From Sclerotiophoma versabilis (Eukaryota; Ascomycota; Dothideomycetes; Pleosporales; Didymellaceae): DNA of 64,000 bases. Below the pieces are notes generated by a model, which saw nothing but the letters and a program-made list of their open reading frames with translations, was not told the origin of the DNA and did not search any database. Positions 57,016-64,000 of the stretch are shown piece after piece (within the stretch, counting starts at the first letter, position 1; each line of letters starts with the position of its first letter). The stretch lies in contig JAAROD010000095.1 of assembly GCA_012274445.1 (NCBI GenBank), positions 682,001 to 746,000 of the forward strand, written 5' to 3'. Made by a program: the position numbers and the translations under genes.

Positions 57016-57690
57016 CTATGAAGTAGGGAATTCATCAACAACCTTCTTAATCCCCTCCTTCTTATTCATCCTCTCCAACCACCCGTTCACCTCGGTATAC
57101 TTTGTCAAATCAATCTTATCCTTGAACAGCCCATTCGTCATAGTCTGCCACGGCACAAACGCCAAATCGGCATACGAGAAACGGCCACCCACCAACCACG
57201 GCCCATCCGCCCCTTTGTCCTGCTTCTCAAGATGCGCATTGAGCACGCTCGTCACGCGGTCAATCTCGCGATAATACCGCTCCTGCGCCGTCGGCACTTG
57301 CTCCGAGTGGTACTTGGTAAACCAGACGGCCTGGCCGTAGTACGGGCCTTGACCGGAGACCTGAAAGAACAGCCACTGGCGCGCCAATTGGGCGTCGTTG
57401 GACCCAGCGGGGAAAGAGAGGGAGTGGGTCGAGTCGTATTTCTCGACGAGGTATTCGATGATGGCGCCGGATTCCCACAGCGTGAGGTCTGTGTTTGGGT
57501 CATGGATGGCGGGCATGCGGCCGTTGGGGTTGACGGCGAGGAAGTCTGGTTTCTTCAGGTCTGGGAAGGATATGTCGTTTAGTGTGTAGGGCAGCGAGAG
57601 TAGTTCGCAGAGCATGCGGACTTTGGGCGGGTTGGGGCCATGTTTGCCGTAGATTGTGATGGGTTTCAGCGTGGAGTTGGGAGAAGACAT
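57016..57690 (-). CDS. Glutathione S-transferase, Ure2-like
   Basis: It is a single exon of 224 residues from the ATG at 57690; the frame remains open upstream through leader sequence. The N-terminal thioredoxin-like domain has TIYGKHGPNPPKVRMLCELL, the cis-proline region NPNGRMPAIHDP and the glutathione-contact ESGAIIEYLVEKYD. The C-terminal helical domain has QVSGQGPYYGQAVWFTKYHS and GRFSYADLAFVPW, typical of fungal Ure2p/GstA-type enzymes. Expected role: conjugation or reduction with glutathione in the cytosol for detoxification. It lacks the Asn-rich prion domain of yeast Ure2. It converges with the flavin oxidase, 61 bases between stops. Confidence 0.93.
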   Translation of the reverse strand: MSSPNSTLKPITIYGKHGPNPPKVRMLCELLSLPYTLNDISFPDLKKPDFLAVNPNGRMPAIHDPNTDLTLWESGAIIEYLVEKYDSTHSLSFPAGSNDAQLARQWLFFQVSGQGPYYGQAVWFTKYHSEQVPTAQERYYREIDRVTSVLNAHLEKQDKGADGPWLVGGRFSYADLAFVPWQTMTNGLFKDKIDLTKYTEVNGWLERMNKKEGIKKVVDEFPTS

Positions 57691-58422
57691 TTTGGATGTT
57701 TTGGCGTTGGGGTTGCTGAGACTGCTTGTCTGGTGTGGTGTGGTGTAATGTTTGGTGTTGAGATGGTATGGGTTGATTGTGTCGTATTGTCCTTGGGTAT
57801 TGCAGATATATATAGTTCCACGACCTCGTTGACGTGGGTCATTACACCTCTGATCCGTCGTGGAAACCACCCGATCTCCAAACACCGAGCATCGGCTTCA
57901 GTTGTATCTTACTAATTGCCTGTCTAAACGGAACGTGCGTGTCCTGCCGGTCTAACCTCACGTCGTACACTCGACTAAGGCGACCAATGGCGTGTAGTCG
58001 TCAACTCCACTGAGCCTACGAAATCCCCGGGCTGGGGCCCCACATCACTGCTCAGGCCATCTGCATACATTGCACGCCTTGTTGGTGTAATTTGTGTGAG
58101 GTTTCGGTGTTACAGTAGCTGCCAAGCTGACAAACCCGCTGACAATTGCCGGAACGTCAGCTCACCGTCCTTTGAGCCGTGAATTGTCCGTCAAGGCCAC
58201 ATTCGAGAGGACTGCCTTCAGCGACATGACAGGGCAGCGATACTCAGCCTGCGATACAAGGATTTGCAATACGCCGGGCTGGCGATACATGTCAGTGCAG
58301 CGATAGTGTGGCTGGCCCCCAGCGGTTGCCGAGAAAGGGGCTTTAAGCGAGACTGACAGGGGACGAGAGCATTGAGGGGGAGAGGACCTTCAAGTGAAGA
58401 GCTAGGAAAAGGTGCTCAGTGT
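57691..58422. other. GST promoter and flank
   Basis: A tract TGGTGTGGTGTGGTGTAATG lies about 40-60 bases upstream of the GST start on the plus strand. No gene seen. Confidence 0.45.
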
Positions 58423-58677
58423 CTAGCAAATATTCCGTGCAGTAATGTTACTGGAATATCTATGGGCCTCTGGAGCATTATCTCTACAGACATCCACTGT
58501 ATTGTTGTCGCCCTCAACATCAGGCAACACCGTGAAGCAACCCATTAGGAGAACAGGACTGGAAACAAGCTCTTGTTGCACATTCCAGTAGATCTTCGCA
58601 AAGTTTGGACCTGGTATTCCCGGGCATGTCTCAAACCCGCAGTCATCGCGACAAACATACAGCACGAAGGCATCCAT
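58423..58677 (-). CDS. Possible small protein, 84 residues, unknown
   Basis: The frame from the ATG at 58677 reads MDAFVLYVCRDDCGFETCPG and continues with protein-like composition to NITARNIC. It has six cysteines and no signal peptide. The gene call is tentative: it lies in the 3' flank of the SDR gene and has no recognised family or confirmed start. It might be an exon of a longer gene. Confidence 0.3.
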   Translation of the reverse strand: MDAFVLYVCRDDCGFETCPGIPGPNFAKIYWNVQQELVSSPVLLMGCFTVLPDVEGDNNTVDVCRDNAPEAHRYSSNITARNIC

Positions 58678-58777
58678 CCGCCTGCAATGCGTACGAGCAA
58701 ATATGAGATAGCGGGGAATAGCTATTAGATGAGAACCGCAAATATTCAAGCCTTGTAGAGGCCATTACGCCAGGCCA

Positions 58778-60005
58778 TCAAGCCTGAATAGTTCTACGCG
58801 CCTCCTGCTCGGCCCTCAAGTCAGCAAAAGTCTCCACCTTCTTGCTAAATACCAGCCCAAACACCAGATCCTGTGCCCACCGCGGCCAGTTCCTGATACC
58901 CATATGACTCTCCTGGCTCTCGGGCACACAGATTCTGCCACTGCGTCCCTTCAACACCTGCTGCACGACGACATCAGACACACGGGTCGGAGGGTCAGGC
59001 ACGATGCCATGCTTGTCGAGCATATCCTTGCCTGCGTTCTTGAGAATACCGGTCTGGTGCCAACTCGGATGGATCGAAGTTGTGCAGATGGACTCGCCGT
59101 TGGGGTAGTGGGCAAGGCACTCTGCGCGCAGGCCTTCGGTGAGGTACAAAGCACCGATCTTGCTGATGCAGTAGTCGATCAGACCGGGGGCGGCGACGAA
59201 CGATGCCATAGACGCGATGGTCACGACGTGGCCTTTCTTCTGCGCGAGCATGGCCGGCAGGAAGGCGCGTATTAGCACCATGTGCGAGAAGAGGTTGACT
59301 TGGAGCAGTTTTTGGCTCTCGGCGTTGCTGGTCTGTTGCTGTTAGTAAGTATGTTCTTCGAAGATGCGAGGGGAAGGGGAGACGTGCCTCGAGGAACGTC
59401 TTGCCAATGCCGATTCCTGCGTTATTGATCAGCACGCTGACTGTGCCGTGCTCTCGCTTTATCTGCTCGCACAGCGCCTCGAGGGCAGGTGTGTCTGTGA
59501 TGTCACACTGGTAGAAGTGCACATTAGGAATGGCGTCCAGCTCTGCCGGAAAAGAGGAAACATCGATGGCGACAACTCGAGCATGCTTCGAGAAGGCCTT
59601 GACCATCTCGTACCCAAACCCACTACTTCCGCCTGTAATGAGCACGATCTCCTTCTTCCCTGGGCCGAACTGCCATTCCGCCCCGCTGCGACCGAAAGTC
59701 CAGTTGTTCCATGCTAGACGGTTGAGTGCTTGGTTTATGCGACGAATGATGCCCACAGTCGTCAGGATCTTGAGGACTGTGATCAGAGTCGTGAGTCTGG
59801 CAACACCTTTTGGAGTATTGGTAAAAACTGGCAATGTGGACTGGAAGGGCGCGAGGAGACGAGCGCGTAGACGCGGTGACCCCCGTGTGAGGACATAGAG
59901 TAATCCTCCAGTTAGCAGTGGCTCACTGGCAGCTTTTTTGACGCCAGAAACAGCCGTGGATGCCATGGTGGGTTTGTTGCTTTTGATAGATCGTCCAAGG
60001 GACAT
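58778..60005 (-). CDS. Short-chain dehydrogenase/reductase, retinol/17-beta-HSD type
   Basis: Two exons, 60005-59388 and 59332-58778, give 390 residues (377 if the second ATG, 59966, is used). The N-terminus is hydrophobic and basic (TTLITVLKILTTVGIIRRIN), probably a membrane anchor. The Rossmann motif is ITGGSSGFGYEM, then CDITD and NNAGIG. The catalytic serine is in IASMASF and the YxxxK motif is YCISK. The pattern resembles the SDR16C group (human RDH10/HSD17B11 relatives) on lipid droplets or ER. The only frame-consistent intron, 59387-59333, begins GCACGT instead of GT and ends CAACAG, a GC-AG intron. It restores GKTFLE-TSNAESQKLLQVN. Confidence 0.87.
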
Positions 60006-60553
60006 GATAGGTATCAAGTGCAATTTGTACTTTATTCGCAAGTTGGGGACAGAAGCCACGCTATGAACGAAACTTGTACAGCCAGGCTTATTGGAAGTGC
60101 GCACGAGGGTGAAAATGCGCCGAGGTATGCGAGTGCTTTTAACAGAGTAGCTAGGAAGTATCCCCGCAAAGCTGGGGAAGGGCGCCGCCAGGTCCGAGCT
60201 GCATTGATCTACGGCTCCGTTAGACAATGCGGGGAAATCACATAGTCGAATCCAGTTAGAATACTGTTACAACACGTGAAAGGCACTCGCAATCGTCCAT
60301 AGCGGCTTCGAGACTGACGTCATTATTGATGAATTAGAAGCTACGGCTTGTGAATAGATGCCGAGGTTGACCTTAGTGCAGTGTCATTCACACACCATCA
60401 CTTCTCGGAAGTTCTAGCTACTTGACTTCCGAATATAATGTCAAGGCACCCGAAAGATATTATGTGATAAGCTCTTGAAGGAATGAAGGAGGAAAAACTT
60501 GAGGACGTGGGCCAGGGCACTGTGCTTCAAGCAGCTAGTGGTGAAATCGAGAC
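60006..60553. other. Intergenic, SDR promoter and P450 3' flank
   Basis: No gene supported. The frame of the SDR gene stays open upstream to 60227, without protein-like composition. Confidence 0.5.
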
Positions 60554-62185
60554 TTAAGCTTCCCATGTGGCAGGCTTCAGCTTGAGCCTCATCCCGTTCA
60601 TTGGCTTACTCGTGATTGTACCGCCAACAATGACTTTCTCGTTCGGATCAGCCATCTCCATCTCAAAGTGACCGACAAAGGCTGCAAGTAATGCTCTCAA
60701 CTCAGCTCTTGCGAAGCGCTCGCCAATGCAGCTGCGCGGTCCATGGAGGAATGTCAAGAAGGCAAAATTGCTATTCGCACCGCCGTTCATCGTCGCACGT
60801 CCAGTCGACTTGTCGATCCAGCGCGTTGGGACAAAGTCTTCGGCATCGTCACCCCAAAGCTGCGGGTTGCGATTAGTAGCCCATGCTGCGACAAACATCA
60901 TCGTTCCTTTCGGGATAACGACATCTGCCACGGTGGTGTCTCGAATAGCGATCCTTGCAGTTACCGGTATAGTGGGGTAAAGACGGAGGACTTCGTTACA
61001 GACACCATTGAGGTAAGGCATACTCTCTAGTAAACCGGCAACATCGGTACGAGGATCGGAGAGTACCTTAGGATCAGGAATGTATTGGTGGATCTCGGAG
61101 CGTAGCTGGTCCTGGATATCTGGGTGCTTCGATAGTAGGTAAGATGCCCAGGTTAGAGCAGAAGAGGTAGTCTCATGACCAGCAGCCATGAAGGTCAGGA
61201 GCTGGTCTACCAGATTTTCGTCGGAGAAATTGTTGCTTCGTATCATGATGGACAGGATATCTCGACTTTCCTCGCCCTCATGCTTCATTTTTGACTTCCG
61301 ATCGACTACAAAATCTGTGCAGATTCTCTTCAGATTTCCGGTCGTGACCTTGACTCTTTCATTGAGCTTCCATGGCAACATGGCGATCAGTCGCGGCGGG
61401 AAGATCAAGTGACATATGAAGTAAATCGCCTTCTCGGATGTGGGCTCCAGGATTTCCTCGTAGTTCTTGACAAGCTCATCGTCACTGCTATGCAATGAAG
61501 CGATATCGCGACCGAGACCAGCAAGTCCGATAATATCGAGCGTAACTTGAGTTGAGTAGTGGCCAATCTCGAGTACCTTGGATGCCTCGTCTGCCAACGA
61601 GGCCTTGAGTGCATTGCAGAACTCGATAGACTTTGACCAAAACACTGGGTACAGCTCCTTTATATGGCGAAAGTGGAATGCAGGCATGATCTGCTTGCGG
61701 TGGTATCTGTGCTCGTCGCCTTCGGTCATCAACAAGCCGTCACCCAGGAACTTTCGCAGGAAAGCACGCGACCATGGCGGTTTCTCGAAGTCGTAACTCT
61801 TGTTGACAAGAACGTCCGCCAGGGCTGCGGGGCTAGTGATGATAAGTCTGTCGGTATGAAAGAAGCCCAGGGTTCGAATGATGCCCTCGTTAGGTGTTGC
61901 TTTCATGATGTTGAGATGCGCTTGCCCTGCAGGACGCTGGAACATGATCATGCCATGTCCGATAAGTGGCTTGAAGTTACCCGCTCGCGGTAGGTGTCGA
62001 AGGGGACTCAAGAGAAATGGGTAGAGTATTAGTTTATAGATGCCGTAGAGCACGAAGTTGAAGGCCAGAAATGCAAGGAAGAAAGATACCAGTGTGCCTT
62101 TCACAGCGACGCTGGGAAGAAAATAAAAAGCAAGGACTGACTCCAGCACAGCTGCCAGAGCTACGTTTGCGGGTGTAACCTCCAT
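60554..62185 (-). CDS. Cytochrome P450 monooxygenase
   Basis: It is a single exon of 543 residues. The N-terminus has two hydrophobic stretches (VALAAVLESVLAFYF and LVSFFLAFLAFNFVLYGIY), an ER anchor with a following proline region. Landmarks in order are the C-helix WSRAFLRKFLGDGLL...HRYHRKQIMPAF, the I-helix oxygen site AAGHETTSSALTW, the K-helix ExxR in NEVLRLYP, the PTRW segment and the haem-binding FLHGPRSCIGERFA with the ligand cysteine. It is a complete class II microsomal enzyme that needs NADPH-P450 reductase. The substrate cannot be read from sequence; the overall pattern resembles fatty-acid or terpenoid hydroxylases. No introns, unlike many neighbours. Confidence 0.95.
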   Translation of the reverse strand: MEVTPANVALAAVLESVLAFYFLPSVAVKGTLVSFFLAFLAFNFVLYGIYKLILYPFLLSPLRHLPRAGNFKPLIGHGMIMFQRPAGQAHLNIMKATPNEGIIRTLGFFHTDRLIITSPAALADVLVNKSYDFEKPPWSRAFLRKFLGDGLLMTEGDEHRYHRKQIMPAFHFRHIKELYPVFWSKSIEFCNALKASLADEASKVLEIGHYSTQVTLDIIGLAGLGRDIASLHSSDDELVKNYEEILEPTSEKAIYFICHLIFPPRLIAMLPWKLNERVKVTTGNLKRICTDFVVDRKSKMKHEGEESRDILSIMIRSNNFSDENLVDQLLTFMAAGHETTSSALTWASYLLSKHPDIQDQLRSEIHQYIPDPKVLSDPRTDVAGLLESMPYLNGVCNEVLRLYPTIPVTARIAIRDTTVADVVIPKGTMMFVAAWATNRNPQLWGDDAEDFVPTRWIDKSTGRATMNGGANSNFAFLTFLHGPRSCIGERFARAELRALLAAFVGHFEMEMADPNEKVIVGGTITSKPMNGMRLKLKPATWEA

Positions 62186-63212
62186 TGTGATGGTTTAGAG
62201 GCCAGTGTAGGGTGAGGTCTAGAGGTCAGTGCAGGGCGAACACCGTAGTTATAAGTACATATGTGGTTTCAGGATCAGCTTGCATGTGCTTTCGTGGTAG
62301 TCGAAACAATGAAGAGCATTGTGGCTTTTCACAGCTTCTGACGTCAATCGTATGAGCTGCCTCGGGTCGGACGACAGAAGGACTCCGAACTTTGTCACGG
62401 AATGGCATTCTTCCGACTCGTCAAACGAGGCAGTCGCTGCGATGGTCAGCAGGACCCTTGATACAATCCCCGTCCGCGAATACGTCTGGTCCCACAGTTT
62501 AAGTAAGTGGGGCAAATATGGGATTCTGTTGGTCTTAATGGCAATGTTGAAATGCGAATGTGTCGAGGGAAGAGGCCGTACGGGTGCCGGGTTGAAGTTT
62601 AACTTCTCAAAGGGCCGAGGCTCGTTTCACACGCACATGTTGAGCTTTTCCCTCACCGGTCTTCGCTCCATGATAAATACATTGTAGCAGGCATCATTAA
62701 AGTTCACTTGCAAGGAGGAGTCATGTAGTTCAGCTTCGCAAGCCCTACCAATTCTGTTTTGTCTTGTGATACCAGGCAGCAGCGAAGCTCTGTCTGCGGG
62801 GCCTTGCCTCAGCTCTTCATAAAGTTATCGCTTTCGGTCTTACTCGAGTTACTCGGTACTAGGACATTAAAGAGCTAACTTTACACCTTTCAATAGCCTT
62901 ATCTGACAAGGTTGGGCATCTGCAGCGTTAGGAGGATTTGACACCGTTCACGTTTCTCTGGAAGGGCGACCCTGGCCACCACCAAAATCAAGAATTCAAT
63001 CGATATCGTTGAACTTGCAAAGAGGAATATTGTCCTGAGATCACTTAAAGGCTTCCAAGGGAGCATGAGAAGGTTGAGGATTTAAAGAAGTGGATTCTAT
63101 ATTCTATTCATTATCATCGTAGTAGGTGCGATACTTCTTCCTTTGAGACGTCAGCCGCCCTAGGTGAAGTCGACTCGGCGCTTGGAACCTTGTGCTCAAA
63201 CATCCAGGCTAT
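62186..63212. other. Intergenic, P450 promoter and SDR 3' flank
   Basis: About 1 kb without a supported gene. Frames here lack motifs. Confidence 0.5.
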
Positions 63213-64000
63213 CTACCGAGCGTTGTTCCTGGGCGCCTCGGTGGGCGGGCCGGTTGGTGTTGTGTAGCACTTGGTCATACCGCCATCGACAACGAAGTCT
63301 GTGCCGTTGACGAAGCTGGCCTCGTCGCTAGCCAAAAAGAGGACTGCCTGAGCCTGCTCGATAGCCTCACCAAATCGGCCAGAGGGGAAGTGGACTTCAC
63401 GGCGGTGTCGCTTCTCAGCGTCGTCACCGAGCCAGTCCTGGAGCAGGGGAGTGCTAAGATGATTAGTATGCAGGCAAAGATGGAGCTGCTGGAGGGGCTT
63501 ACTTCAACGGCGCAGGGCACAGCGAGTTGAATCTGAATCCCTCTCTGGCGTGCACCATAGCCAGCTCTCTCGTCAACGCCAAAACCGCACCCTTGCTAGC
63601 TGTGTAGGCCAGCTGAGGTGTAGCAGAGCCGACGAGACCGACGACGCTGGCGGTGTTGATAACGCTCGCTTTCTTCTTGCCGTGCTTACGGAAGCTCAGA
63701 ACAGCGTGCTTGCTGCCGAACCATACACCCTTGACGTTAATGGCTTGTGTCAGATCCCAGATCTTCTCTGGTGTGTTGACAGCGTCGTCATCATCAGCGT
63801 GCATTATGCCGGCGTTGTTGAAGATGATGTCCAGACCGCCCCAGGAGTCGACGTGGGCTACCATGGCTTCGACATCAGATTCCTTGGAAACATCGCAGAT
63901 CCTGGTATCGACCTTGAGGGCTTTGGCACCTGGTACTACTTCGTGGAGCTTGGCCAGTGCCTTGTCAAGCGCAGGGCCGGAGATGTCAGAAAGGAGGACA
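63213..64000 (-). CDS. Classical SDR oxidoreductase, 5' end beyond window
   Basis: The gene runs off the right edge. Exons seen are 64000-63503 and 63453-63213; the intron (63502-63454) has GTAAGC and CTTAG ends. Motifs are NNAGIM, INTASVVGLVG with the catalytic serine region, YTASK (YxxxK) and the C-terminal DFVVDGGMTKCY. The nucleotide-binding TGxxxGxG lies outside the window. It is a soluble NAD(P)-dependent classical SDR of about 250-300 residues. Substrate unknown. It is in the same orientation as the P450 and the other SDR. Confidence 0.9.

Noticed and set aside
1..64000. tRNA or 5S rRNA genes, CRISPR array, intact transposon
   Set aside because: I looked for B-box-like GGTTCGA sequences, repeat-spacer patterns and transposase or polymerase motifs, and found none that held up. 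A covariance-model search was not possible.

Overview
The window is nuclear DNA of a filamentous ascomycete. Genes carry short introns (about 45-180 bp) with GT..AG ends and CTAAC/CTGAC-like branch sites. Families typical of Pezizomycotina are present: an AA9 copper monooxygenase, a Zn2Cys6 regulator, a fungal rhodopsin-type seven-helix receptor, a MARVEL-type membrane protein and a Mus7/Mms22 protein. The gene mix fits a Dothideomycete, but that placement is inference. I saw no tRNA, rRNA, CRISPR array, intact transposon or obvious RIP-type AT-rich decay.

Left part (0.7-28.3 kb): RPB3, ribosomal protein eS6, an Ama1-type APC/C activator, BET4 (Rab geranylgeranyl transferase alpha), a small membrane protein, the 2263-residue MMS22/mus7 repair protein, an unknown nuclear-looking protein, a MARVEL protein, NFU1, an AA9 enzyme, a small membrane protein and two coiled-coil genes. 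One coiled-coil gene is split by a one-base frame change at an A6 run.

Middle (28.3-40.7 kb): an accessory stretch with two secreted cysteine-containing proteins (one joins a 12-cysteine N-terminal half to two EF hands), a partly readable spliced gene and a diverged tandem duplication. A divergent pair follows, a TMEM115-like Golgi protein and a LisH/WD40 protein of the TBL1/Sif2 type, and then a Zn2Cys6 transcription factor. From 40.7 to 51.4 kb there is about 10.8 kb in which I cannot support any complete gene. It holds small tandem repeats, a 43-bp hairpin and scattered possible relics.

Right part (51.4-64 kb): a rhodopsin-type receptor, the Qb-SNARE VTI1, a flavin amine oxidase-like protein, an Ure2-like glutathione transferase, an SDR with an apparent GC-AG intron, a cytochrome P450 and a second SDR cut by the window edge. 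The last redox genes could form a small metabolic group, but no backbone synthase is visible. All multi-exon models were built by hand: splice sites were chosen so that reading phase and family motifs agree. Protein lengths follow from those models.
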